Source of the DNA: Bolinopsis microptera
Taxonomy: Eukaryota; Ctenophora; Tentaculata; Lobata; Bolinopsidae
Reading direction: 5' to 3'
NCBI RefSeq assembly: GCF_026151205.1
Contig: NC_087077.1
Span: forward strand, 14,980,983 to 15,040,982
DNA length: 60,000 bases
Shown here: piece by piece, positions 20,698-30,728 of the stretch
Position numbering within the stretch: position 1 is the stretch's first letter
How the letters are laid out: each line of letters opens with the position of its first letter
Position numbers and translations under genes: made by a program
Notes under the pieces: model-generated
The model's input: the letters and a program-made list of their open reading frames with translations, nothing else
Told to the model about the DNA's origin: nothing
The model's database searches: none

Positions 20698-22838
20698 GGT
20701 TGGTAACCATCCACGTGACCCTGACTAGCAGCAGCAGGAACAACAGGACCAGTTTCTCTTCCAGCAGTCGCATCCCTGTAGGATCTATCGTCTACCCTTG
20801 TGGACCTCCTCTTCCTTTTGTCGATACCACCGTTAATCCTGAGAAGAACAGTGTTACGAATAAATTGTTCTAACTTTGCTAGTCCCCTCCAGTTGAGGTG
20901 AAGGAAGTCCGGTTTTTGGTATTTGTTGAGGTCGCGAGAGAGAGAGCGGTCAAGGAGACCATCCCTATCACAGAACTCATCAAATCCATCCACATAACTG
21001 ACACCAAAATTGGACGGGAGCAGCCTACATCGAATCAAACTGTTAAAGTATATAAGCTTTCTATTTAAATCAGCACGTTTAGAAGGAATTGTTGGACAAA
21101 CATATACATGCACACCCGGATTAATAGATTGAATCTGGGCAATTTTTGAAACTAGATGGTTGTAGATTATATCAATATCGTTTTGGCTTTTTACATCTGT
21201 TTGTTTCAGGTCATTAACCCCACACAATATAACACAGTTTCTATAGCCACAGGACACATAAGGATCAATGCTATCGACAGTTGGGGCAAAGAATCGTTTT
21301 CCAGGAAGCCATTTGCCGAATGACTTGGCAGGATCAGAACCGAATTTCAGTCCGCCGGTGTTCGAGTCCCCAATGATACATGTAGCGTTTCTATTCAGGG
21401 AACTGACTGATCTCAATGTTATACTGTAGCGCAGCCCAGTTATCTCGCCTGCATCGATACGATGGTGGAACAGTGCTTGGCTACGACGAGTCATTACATA
21501 TAATGATCCTGGGCCACATAGTTGCTTGTGCTCATCAATACCTGTACTAGCATCAGAGAAAGAAACATGACATGCAGTACCAAGAGAGACTGTAAAGATA
21601 CTTGATTCCGGGTGGATAGAAGGCTCGTTATCAGAGTGTCTAGGCAAGGTGCTGCTTGTGCCGTCAAACCGATTCACCAAACAGCTGTTAACCTGAGGTT
21701 GGTCACCTGAACAAAACTCACTGTTGATTCTGTCGATGAGTTTTCTCAAGGGTGGTGGTATTGCCTTTGGTGTCTTGGACGACTTAGATCCAGGATAATC
21801 GTACCGTTCCCCATATGATAGGCAGGAGCGTTCGTTTTCAATTTTGAAGTCTGTGCTGCTCAAATCAAATAGGTCAACTAGTTCTTCCGCAGTCTTCTGA
21901 TCTATAAAATCGTTTTTGAACAGTTCCACAGGTTTCTGCTCATGATGAGGTGGCTGCAAAAGGACAGGTGGTGCTGGAGGACGAGGATGCTGTGCAGGAG
22001 GTAGGTTGGGAGGAATGCAAGGACCAGGGTTATGCAATGGCTGTATAGAACTTATAGACTGTTTTAGTTCAGCAATGCCTGCAGCTACAGTGGGCTCATT
22101 TGCAGAAAGTGCGGTGAGTTGTTCTGAGATGCTCTTCAGAAACTGCTCAGATGAGTCTGTAGATGGGGATGATTCAGGGGAAGGTCTAGATGCTAAAAGT
22201 TTAAGGTCCCTCTGTAGTTCAGCAATGTTGGTATTTATTGATTCTAATGATTTGTCATGGAGCTTTATTTCATTATTTAGGCCATTAAGGGAGTTCTCTT
22301 TAAGAAGCAGGTGTTGAAGGTGAACGTCGAACTGGGAGAGAGTGTCAAGGTTCCTAGAGAACTGTTCGAAGTCAAATTTTTCAAGAGCTGAGCCTGCTGA
22401 GCTTGCTGATGCCACAAGTGCACTGACAGTTTCAAGATTCTTAACAGCTGTAGATGCTTCAAAATCTGAGTTGGCCTGTTGCAAAGCCCTTGTGTTCCTG
22501 CAGCTGTAACAAAATTCGTCTCTCTGTTTCTTCAGTGTTGATACTGGTGCCACGAAGCAGTATGGGCACAGCCATTCTACCATGGAGTTGATAGCTGACC
22601 TCGTTATACCTTTCATAGACAGGCAGTCCACATGCCACTCTTGATGACACTTAGAACAGTCAATGAGGTAAACTTTACCGTTAAAAGAGCGTTGACATGG
22701 ACATTTCTTCTTGTCCCTATGTTTCCTGTTTACCTGATCTTCATTGTCCACTGTAGATTCGGCTAAAATGTTGCGAGACAAGCTATTAGATGTTTTAGGA
22801 GTACCTGAAGTCTTCCTAGAATTTGACGCCATTTTCAA
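20694..22838 (-). CDS. LINE-A ORF1: PHD finger, coiled coil, AlkB-like dioxygenase, SGNH esterase
   Basis: 714 intact codons. A PHD-type zinc finger lies at about 46-95 (CPCQ, CSKCHQEWHVDC, WLCPYC). A helical, likely coiled-coil region at about 165-265 is followed by a proline-rich linker. The AlkB-like dioxygenase (about 320-485) has HSD near 400, distal His in FHHRI and RYSITLR. The SGNH hydrolase (about 488-690) has all blocks: GDSN (about 489), LPGKRFF, CGVND (about 538) and DFLHLN (about 646). PHD and esterase domains are established in CR1 ORF1 proteins. The dioxygenase between them is the added part; oxidative repair of the element's RNA or DNA is a reasonable but untested role. Tail SYRDATAGRE is basic. 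Confidence 0.92.
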   Translation of the reverse strand: MKMASNSRKTSGTPKTSNSLSRNILAESTVDNEDQVNRKHRDKKKCPCQRSFNGKVYLIDCSKCHQEWHVDCLSMKGITRSAINSMVEWLCPYCFVAPVSTLKKQRDEFCYSCRNTRALQQANSDFEASTAVKNLETVSALVASASSAGSALEKFDFEQFSRNLDTLSQFDVHLQHLLLKENSLNGLNNEIKLHDKSLESINTNIAELQRDLKLLASRPSPESSPSTDSSEQFLKSISEQLTALSANEPTVAAGIAELKQSISSIQPLHNPGPCIPPNLPPAQHPRPPAPPVLLQPPHHEQKPVELFKNDFIDQKTAEELVDLFDLSSTDFKIENERSCLSYGERYDYPGSKSSKTPKAIPPPLRKLIDRINSEFCSGDQPQVNSCLVNRFDGTSSTLPRHSDNEPSIHPESSIFTVSLGTACHVSFSDASTGIDEHKQLCGPGSLYVMTRRSQALFHHRIDAGEITGLRYSITLRSVSSLNRNATCIIGDSNTGGLKFGSDPAKSFGKWLPGKRFFAPTVDSIDPYVSCGYRNCVILCGVNDLKQTDVKSQNDIDIIYNHLVSKIAQIQSINPGVHVYVCPTIPSKRADLNRKLIYFNSLIRCRLLPSNFGVSYVDGFDEFCDRDGLLDRSLSRDLNKYQKPDFLHLNWRGLAKLEQFIRNTVLLRINGGIDKRKRRSTRVDDRSYRDATAGRETGPVVPAAASQGHVDGYQP

Positions 22839-22928
22839 ATCAAATGAAAGTAATACTGACCAAATAGATCCGACTTGGGGTCGGCTCCCGTTAAGTGTTT
22901 TGTTTTGGAGGAGATTAGGACTTCAGAG

Positions 22929-22988
22929 TTGATGACCCTAGTAAAGTGTAGATGACCCTAATAGAGTGTAGAATGTAGATGACCCTTA
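22929..22988. repeat. Short tandem units in LINE-A 5' UTR
   Basis: About three copies of a unit GTAGATGACCCTAATAGAGT with small changes lie between the LINE-A 5' end and ORF1. Tandem 5' UTR units often hold promoter activity in LINEs, but nothing here proves it. Confidence 0.7.
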
Positions 22989-23772
22989 GCTTAGTACGCC
23001 CCTTCGGGGGAGTTGTAACATACCATTCCTGAACACTCAAATTATTTGTTATATAGTAGTGTTGAAAGTATTAAAACTTTAGGTATTTGCTTAGCTGTGG
23101 AATGAAAAAAGGCCCACTTTTGAGTTCATAAAAAGGCCCAAAATGGACATTTTGTAACATCTTGTTTTCATGATATCTTTATAGTTTGTTACAACCACAG
23201 CTAGTGTAGGATATGTATTTAACTCTAAAACCAGGTTATTAGTGCAGCAATTCTTGTATAAATGCATTACCACAATATTGGTATATGGTTCATAATCAAT
23301 AAAAGGCCCATTTCTTTGAATAACGTAACATGGTTACAAATGAGTATGTTATACAGAGTTGTTTGATCTAGTATTGATTTTAAGTTGGTTGATGCATTAT
23401 AATAAAGACATGAAACAACTTAACAAATTTAAAAAATGATAATTGGGACCAAATTATTGAATTTTGTAACAATTTAAATGTAATGTAATTTAAATTTACG
23501 ACAGAACGCGGTAAATTTAATCAAATGAATACAGCTAATTAGATTAAAGGTTGGATATTTAAAAACGTTTAATTTACATATCAAATTGTATAGAAAATAG
23601 AAATTGGGCCCTATATATTGAAATTTGTAACAATAAAATGTCAGGTCAATGCTTGACCGGAACATTAAAACGTTACAAAACTCAATGTTTTGGGCCCAAG
23701 TACAAAGTATGGTCAATAATATGGGGGGGGGGTGTCACGTCCGTCTATGTCCGCTTGTCTCATAGAATCCAA

Positions 23773-23911
23773 AAAGGACAGGACATAGGCGGACATAGGC
23801 GGACATAGACGGACATAGGCGGACATAGGCGGACATAGGCAGACATAGACGGACATAGACGGACATAGGCGGACATAGGCGGACATTAATGGACATTAAT
23901 GGACACCTAAA
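23773..23911 (+). repeat. Decamer array GGACATAGGC
   Basis: About 13 units of GGACATAGGC or GGACATAGAC, with GGACATTAAT variants at the right. It forms the left inner arm of the foldback element. Confidence 0.95.
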
Positions 23912-23936
23912 TTGCTAAATAAAATGTTCAATTTTT

Positions 23937-26900
23937 GCTGTTATAGGGGGATCATGTTTTTTGTCCGTTCGGTACCCTATATTTTCAAAACGGACAAAAA
24001 ATAGAGCGGACAAAAACGGACAAAAATGGACAAAAATGGAAATAACATTTAGATGCTACCTCCTCCTACTCTTCCTCCTCCCCCTGGGTCTTCCTGATCT
24101 TCCTCAGTCCTCTTCCTCCTCCCCTCCTCAGTTCTCCTCCTACTCCTCCTCCTCGTCCTCAGTCCTCCTCATCAGTCCTCAACAGTCCTCCTCCTCTCCA
24201 GTCCTCCTCCTCCTCCTGCGTCCTCCTCCTGGGTCCTCCTCCTGGGTCCTCCTCCTCCTCTTCATCCTCCTCCTCTTCCTCCTCAGTCCTCAGTCCTCCT
24301 CCTCATCCTTCTCCTCAGTCCTCCATCCTCCTCCTCAGTCCTCCCCCAGTCCCCCTCCTCCTCCTATTCAGTCCTCCTCCTCCTCCTCCTCCTTCTCAGT
24401 CCTCCTCCTCTTCCCTCTCAGTCATCCTCCTCAGCCATCCTCCTCAGTCCTCCTCAGTCCTCCTCAGTCCTCCTCCTCAGTCCTCCTCCTCCTGGGTCCT
24501 CCTCCTCCTCCTCTTCATCCTCCTCCTCTTCCTCCTCGGTCCTCAGTCCTCCTCCTCCTGGGTCCTCCTCCTCATCCTTCTCATCAGTCCTCCTCCTCCA
24601 CAGTCCTCTCCCAGTCCCCCTCCTTCTCCTCCTCCTATTCAGTCCTCCTCCTCCTCCTCCTCAGTTCTCCTCAGTCCTCCTTCTCATTTCTCCTAAGTCC
24701 TCCTCCTGAGTCCTCCTCCTGAGTCCTCCTCCTCTTCCTTCTGAGTCCTCCTCCTGAGTCCTCCTCCTCCTCCCTCTCAGTCATCCTCCTCAGTCATCCT
24801 CCTCAGCCATCCTCCCCAGCCATCCTCCTCAGCCATCCTCCTCAGTACTCCTCAGTCCTCCTCCTTCTCAGTCATCGTCAGTCCTCCTCCTCAGTCCTCC
24901 TCAGTCCTCCTCCTCCTCCTGGGTCCTCCTCCTCCTCCTCCTCCTGGGTCCTCCTGGGTCTTCCTGATCCTCCCCAGTCCTCTTCCTCCTCCCCTCCTCA
25001 GTCCTCCTCCTACTCTTCCTCCTCGTCCTCAGTCCTCCTCATTAGTCCTCAACAGTTCTCCTCCTCCCCAGTCCTCCTCCTCCTCCTGGGGCCTTTTCCT
25101 GGGTCCTCCTCCTGGGTCCTCGTCCTCCTGGGTCCTCCTCCTCCTGGGCCCTCCTTCTCCTGGGTCCTCCTTCTCCTCCTCAGTCCTTCTCCTCCTCCTC
25201 CTCAGTCCTCCTGCTGTTATAGGGGGATCATGTTTTTTGTCCGTTCGGTACCCTATATTTTCAAAACGGACAAAAAATAGAGCGGACAAAAACGGACAAA
25301 AATGGACAAAAACGGACAAAAATGGAAATAACATTTAGATGCTACCTCCTCCTACTCTTTCTCCTCCTCCCCCTGGGTCTTCCTGATCTTCCTCAGTCCT
25401 CTTCCTCCTCCCCTCCTCAGTCCTCCTCCTACTCCTCCTCCTCGTCCTCAGTCCTCCTCATCAGTCCTCAACAGTCCTCCTCCTCTCCAGTCCTCCTCCT
25501 CCTCCTGCGTCCTCCTCCTGGGTCCTCCTCCTGGGTCCTCCTCCTCCTCTTCATCCTCCTCCTCTTCCTCCTCAGTCCTCAGTCCTCCTCCTCATCCTTC
25601 TCCTCAGTCCTCCATCCTCCTCCTCAGTCCTCCCCCAGTCCCCCTCCTCCTCCTATTCAGTCCTCCTCCTCCTCCTCCTCCTCCTTCTCAGTCCTCCTCC
25701 TCTTCCCTCTCAGTCATCCTCCTCAGCCATCCTCCTCAGTCCTCCTCAGTCCTCCTCAGTCCTCCTCCTGGGTCCTCCTCCTCCTGGGTCCTCCTCCTCC
25801 TCCTCTTCATCCTCCTCCTCTTCCTCCTCGGTCCTCAGTCCTCCTCCTCCTGGGTCCTCCTCCTCATCCTTCTCATCAGTCCTCCTCCTCCCCAGTCCTC
25901 TCCCAGTCCCCCTCCTTCTCCTCCTCCTATTCAGTCCTCCTCCTCCTCCTCCTCAGTTCTCCTCAGTCCTCCTTCTCATTTCTCCTAAGTCCTCCTCCTG
26001 AGTCCTCCTCCTGAGTCCTCCTCCTCTTCCTTCTGAGTCCTCCTCCTGAGTCCTCCTCCTCCTCCCTCTCAGTCATCCTCCTCAGTCATCCTCCTCAGCC
26101 ATCCTCCCCAGCCATCCTCCTCAGCCATCCTCCTCAGTACTCCTCAGTCCTCCTCCTCCTCAGTCCTCCTCAGTCCTCCTCCTCCTCCTGGGTCCTCCTC
26201 CTCCTGGGTCCTCCTGGGTCTTCCTGATCCTCCCCAGTCCTCTTCCTCCTCCCCTCCTCAGTCCTCCTCCTACTCTTCCTCCTCGTCCTCAGTCCTCCTC
26301 ATTAGTCCTCAACAGTTCTCCTCCTCCCCAGTCCTCCTCCTCCTCCTGGGGCCTTTTCCTGGGTCCTCCTCCTGGGTCCTCGTCCTCCTGGGTCCTCCTC
26401 CTCCTGGGCCCTCCTTCTCCTGGGTCCTCCTTCTCCTCCTCAGTCCTTCTCCTCCTCCTCCTCAGTCCTCCTGCTGTTATAGGGGGATCATGTTTTTTGT
26501 CCGTTCGGTACCCTATATTTTCAAAACGGACAAAAAATAGAGCGGACAAAAACGGACAAAAATGGACAAAAACGGACAAAAATGGAAATAACATTTAGAT
26601 GCTACCTCCTCCTACTCTTTCTCCTCCTCCCCCTGGGTCTTCCTGATCTTCCTCAGTCCTCTTCCTCCTCCCCTCCTCAGTCCTCCTCCTACTCCTCCTC
26701 CTCGTCCTCAGTCCTCCTCATCAGTCCTCAACAGTCCTCCTCCTCTCCAGTCCTCCTCCTCCTCCTGAGTCCTCCTCCTGGGTCCTCCTCCTGGGTCCTC
26801 CTCCTGGGTCCTCCTCCTCCTCTTCATCCTCCTCCTCTTCCTCCTCAGTCCTCAGTCCTCCTCAGTCCTCCTCCTCATCCTTCTCCTCAGTCCTCCATCC

Positions 26901-27840
26901 TCCTCTTCAGTCCTCCCCCAGTCCCCCTCATCCTCCCCCTATTCAGTCCTCCTCCTCCTCCTCCTCAGTTCTCCTCAGTCCTCCTTCTCATTTCTCCTAA
27001 GTCCTCCTCCTGAGTCCTCCTCCTGAGTCCTCCTCCTCTTCCTTCTGAGTCCTCCTCCTGAGTCCTCCTCCTCCTCCCTCACAGTCATCCTCCTCAGTCA
27101 TCCTCCTCAGCCTACCTCCCCAGCCATCCTCCTCAGCCATCCTCCTCAGTACTCCTCAGTCTTCCTCCTTCTCAGTCATCGTCAGTCCTTCTCCTCAGTC
27201 CTCCTCAGTCCTCCTCAGTCCTCCTCCTCCTCCTGGGTCCTCCTGGGTCCTCCTCCTCCTCCTGGGTCCTCCTGGGTCTTCCTGATCCTCCCCAGTCCTC
27301 TTCCTCCTCCCCTCCTCAGTCCTCCTCCTACTCTTCCTCCTCGTCCTCAGTCCTCCTCATCAGTCCTCAACAGTTCTCCTCCTCCCCAGTCCTCCTCCTC
27401 CTCCTGGGGCCTTTTCCTGGGTCCTCCTCCTGGGTCCTCGTCCTCCTGGGTCCTCCTCCTCCTGGGTCCTCCTTCTCCTCCTCAGTCCTTCTCCTCCTCC
27501 TCCTCAGTCCTCTTCCTCCTCTTCCTCCTCCTCCTCCCTCTCAGTCATCCTCCTCAGCCATCCTCCTCAGCCATCCTCCTCAGTCCTCCTCCTTCTCAGT
27601 CCTCCTCCTGAGTCCTCCTCCTCCTCAGTCATCCTCCTCAGTTCTCCTCCTCGGTCCTCCTAGGTCCTCCTTCTGGGTCCTCCTCCTCCTCCTCCTGGGT
27701 CTTCCTGATCCTTCTCCTCCCTCTCAGTCATCCTCCTCAGTCATCCTCCTCAGTCATCCTCCTCAGCCATCCTCCTCAGCCATCCTTCTCAGCCATCCTC
27801 CTCAGTACTCTTCAGTACTCTTCAGTACTCTTCAGTCCTC
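23937..27840. repeat. CTCC-rich macrosatellite, three ~1.26-kb monomers
   Basis: Each monomer starts with GCTGTTATAGGGGGATCATG, then GGAC-decamer pieces (GGACAAAAAC, GGACAAAAAT), then about 1.1 kb of TCCTCC, CAGTCC and TGGGTCC units. Starts are at 23937, 25213 and 26473. Monomer 1 is 1,276 bp, monomer 2 exactly 1,260 bp; the third is diverged and loses the shared end. Near identity of monomers 1 and 2 points to recent unequal exchange or amplification. Confidence 0.9.
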
Positions 27841-27848
27841 AAAATGTT

Positions 27849-28083
27849 TGTCCGCTAATGTCCACCAATGTCCGCTAATGTCCAGCAATGTCCATCCAAG
27901 TCCGCCAATGTCCGTCCGGGTCCGCCAATGTCCGTCCGAGTCCGCCAATGTCCGTCCGAGTCCGCCAATGTCCGTCCGTGTCCGCCAATGTCCGTCCGTG
28001 TCCGCCTATGTCCCAAAAAACACGTCCGTTGTCTCATAGAATCCAAAAAGGACAGGACATAGGCGGACATAGACGGACATGAC
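27849..28083 (-). repeat. Decamer array, right arm of foldback element
   Basis: Plus-strand units such as GTCCGCCAAT and GTCCGTCCGA, 10 bp each, are the inverse of the left-arm GGAC decamers. They are followed by TCTCATAGAATCCAAAAAGG and a short GGACATAGGC run before the C7 tip. Confidence 0.9.
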
Positions 28084-29068
28084 ACCCCCCCAATATGGTT
28101 GATGGAACCCTTTATGACCTAGGCAAACTGGTCTGAACTTCAAAAACTATAATATAGCTTGCCTAACACCCCTCACACTAGGATACATACTATATATACT
28201 ATACTCTATAAATTTTACTTTCTAATGTTACATTATTCAAGTTCCGCAGCCATTTTATCAAATTATACGAATAAGGATTGCTTTACAATTCTGTATGAGA
28301 ATCTAAAAACCATGTTACCAGTACAAGAATATATTGAACATTCCAGATATGAGCTTTGTAGTCAAAACATAAATATGTTACAAAATTCAATGTTTTGGGC
28401 CCAAGTACAAAATTTGGTCAAGAATATGGTTGATAGAACCCTTTGTGACCTGGAAAAACTGGTCTGAACTTCAAAAACTATAATAAAGCTTACCTAACAC
28501 CCCTCACACTAGGGTACATACTCTATACACTTACTTTCTAATGTTACATAATTCAAGTTCCGCAGCCATTTTATCAAATTATATGAATAAGGATTGCTTC
28601 AGAATTTTGTATGAGAATCTAAAAACCATGTTACCAATACAAAAATATATTGAATATTCCAGATATGACCCTGGCAGTGAAAACATAAATATGTTACAGA
28701 ATTCAATGTTTTGGGCCCAAGTACAAAATTTGGTCAAGAATATGGTTGATGGAACCCTTTGTGACCTAGAAAAACTGGTCTGAACTTGAAAAACTATCAA
28801 GAAGCTTTTCTAAAAACTCATTGAAAAAGTGTAGCATAGAAATGTGTTACAAAATTCAATATCCAGGGCCCCCAACTAAACTGCTATATCTCAGGACCTG
28901 AATATGTTACAAAAATTCTGATTCAAGGGTGCCCTCAGTCAAAGGGTCTAGTTTTTGTCAGTAGTTTCAGTTTTTCTTAAAATGTTACAGATTTCAATCT
29001 GGGGGCCCAGAAGTAAAGAGTGGGAAAAATGTAACAAAACCACCAACCAGGTTTGAACACGTCCATGA

Positions 29069-30355
29069 GATTAATAATTAATGTCTAATCGATATGATTT
29101 ATTTTGATTTTACCACACATACTTAGTTTTGAAACATTCATAATTTTATATGGCCTGTAATCAAATTTTATCAAATTGCAAGATTATCATTGCAGCCTCA
29201 TTTCAAGCTTTCGAATCAAAGAGATGTTTCAGCTGTTCTAATACCATGAGAAGTTTTGATGCATTCAGTGTCTACAATATTCGCTGTGCACTTATAATCA
29301 ATCATTTAATTTGTAGTCAAACATTCACATTGGATAAGATTTCCGCTACGACGAAGTGTGGTGGAAGGAAGGAAGGACAGACAACATATTTAGAGCTCCA
29401 AAATTCCTCTTTTCACTACTGTCCATTCATAACCATCATTAACTTTTTAAAGTGGTGGATGGAAAAAATCGTATAAACGAGGTCCAAGATTTGCAAAATC
29501 AAATAATAGTTTTGTAAGGGCCTATCTTAAAATTACATCTTAATAATCTCTTTAATGATGTATGATTTTTAGAAACTTTAAATTAATTTTGGCGCTCACA
29601 GGTCCTCATGAATATGTGATTGCCGCATAAGGTTCTGTAAATGTGCAGGGCACCTTCAAGCTTAAATTATTCACCTTACTGAGGCAGTCAACCAACGCGT
29701 GGCTTTATTTTTATGATATGATATGTTTTGATTGTTATTAATAAATACCAAAATTTAAATTTGTTTTCCTAAAATTTGTTTTCCTTTAAATGATCCCTAA
29801 AACATATCTGAAAATTTAAGGTCATTTATAAGTGTCAGAATTAAAATAGCTGTAGTGCCCTTTCATTTTTTGGTAGTCAAACTGTGATTTATACAAAATC
29901 ACGTCTTATACAATTGTACACTAATATAAATTTGCGTTTCAATGCTGTCTTTATCATTCTTTCAATCTACTAACAATCTACTTTACAATAGGGTCCATAA
30001 GGAAGCCAACAAATCTCCTAGGTCAACATCTTTAAAAGGTATGTTCTTCATATTTACACTTTACATGAAATGTAGATAATCAGAAACTTAGTTATTGTTT
30101 TGTCATAATTGCATGCCTGTCAATATCTGGTACCACTGATAACAATACTGTTTACCATAATGCTTAGAAGTGTTGGCCCTAAGTCACTAAGTGCAAGGTC
30201 GTTATTACTAGATTTATGGAAAACTTACGAAGCAATGATGTCCCTAAATGGCCTTCTCTCTGTGTTATTTCCGAAAAATTAATGACAAAAAGTAGTGATT
30301 TTCATGTGTTCCATTTTTTTTCGAAAAGTATACATTTTAGGACCTTCATTACATC
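29069..30355. other. Intergenic, no gene recognised
   Basis: AT-rich unique-looking DNA right of T2. A 108-codon open frame at 29150-29476 has no recognisable domain and composition like its surroundings. Confidence 0.5.
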
Positions 30356-30728
30356 ATTGGGAGATTAGGTTTGGCCACGATACGGCCTCTATAAAGCAAC
30401 GATACAGCCACTATACGGCCTATAAATTGTGCATAATTTTATTTACTGACATTCTGTATCAGGTTTAATTCAGACTTAAATTAATTTGGTTGTAAATGAA
30501 ATTGTATAACTATCAGAATTTAAATATATTTTGATTACACCTTTCTGATCACAAATTTAAAGTCTCCATTAATCAAATCTCAAATGTGATGTCTTCAATC
30601 AAATGTCTCCAAAAAATAAAATTATGCACAAATTAGCACTAGATTAATGTAAAATTGTCCGAATTTAAAATATATGAACGTAAGTGGCCGAATAGAGGCC
30701 GTATCGTGGCCAAACCTAATCTCCCAAT
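30356..30728. mobile_element. MITE with 37-bp perfect terminal inverted repeats
   Basis: Both ends read ATTGGGAGATTAGGTTTGGC inward, continuing with CACGATACGGCCTCTAT, identical over 37 bp. Weaker symmetry lies inside (CGGCCACT). The 373-bp AT-rich interior lacks coding capacity. A TSD was not clear; TCATTRCATCATTG appears just outside both ends but is imperfect. Confidence 0.85.

Larger units (their letters stand above)
15772..23075 (-). mobile_element. LINE-A, full-length CR1-like retrotransposon, TSD ACTTTAG
   Basis: Inserted in T2: ACTTTAG flanks it at 15765-15771 and 23076-23082, and T1 shows the empty site (GCTTTAG). On the minus strand the order is a 5' UTR of about 240 bp, ORF1 (22838-20694), ORF2 (20697 onward, frameshifted near its end, stop at 17341), and a 1.57-kb 3' UTR ending in two copies of TTTGTTTCACTAAA. 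Short terminal tandem units in place of poly-A fit CR1-like elements. A GC hairpin sits at 16179-16196. Confidence 0.9.
23723..28091. mobile_element. Foldback-type element with poly-G tips and decamer repeats, TSD AATAT(G)
   Basis: Ends are G10 then TGTCACGTCC on the left and the inverse, TGTCATGTCC before G7, on the right. It is inserted in T2: AATAT(G) flanks both sides and T1 shows the empty site. Inside both ends a palindromic pair of segments shares TGTCTCATAGAATCC and AAAAAGGACAGGACATAGGC. Arrays of 10-bp GGAC-starting units follow, inverted relative to each other. The middle is three macrosatellite monomers. No transposase is seen. Several open frames cross it, but they are Ser/Pro-rich readings of CTCC repeats. 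Confidence 0.85.
15499..29064. mobile_element. DNA transposon T2, same family as T1, swollen by nested insertions; TSD ATGA
   Basis: Ends GGACATGTTCAAACC (15499) and its inverted partner (to 29064) are flanked by ATGA at 15495-15498 and 29065-29068. The sequence is the reverse orientation of T1, split in three: 15499-15771, 23083-23722 and 28092-29064. The gaps are LINE-A (15772-23075) and a foldback element (23723-28091). Compared with T1, about 75-85 bp are missing at the centre of the motif inversion (T1 about 12640-12715). Confidence 0.9.

Noticed and set aside
23961-27013. Long Ser/Pro/Leu-rich open frames in the CTCC tract
   Set aside because: They are frames through TCCTCC repeats, repeated with the 1.26-kb monomers, without domain or start context.
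27848-28085. Possible CRISPR-like array of short repeats
   Set aside because: Units are contiguous decamers without unique spacers, in a eukaryotic foldback element.
29150-29476. 108-codon plus-strand frame
   Set aside because: No domain, no splice context, composition like flanking intergenic DNA.
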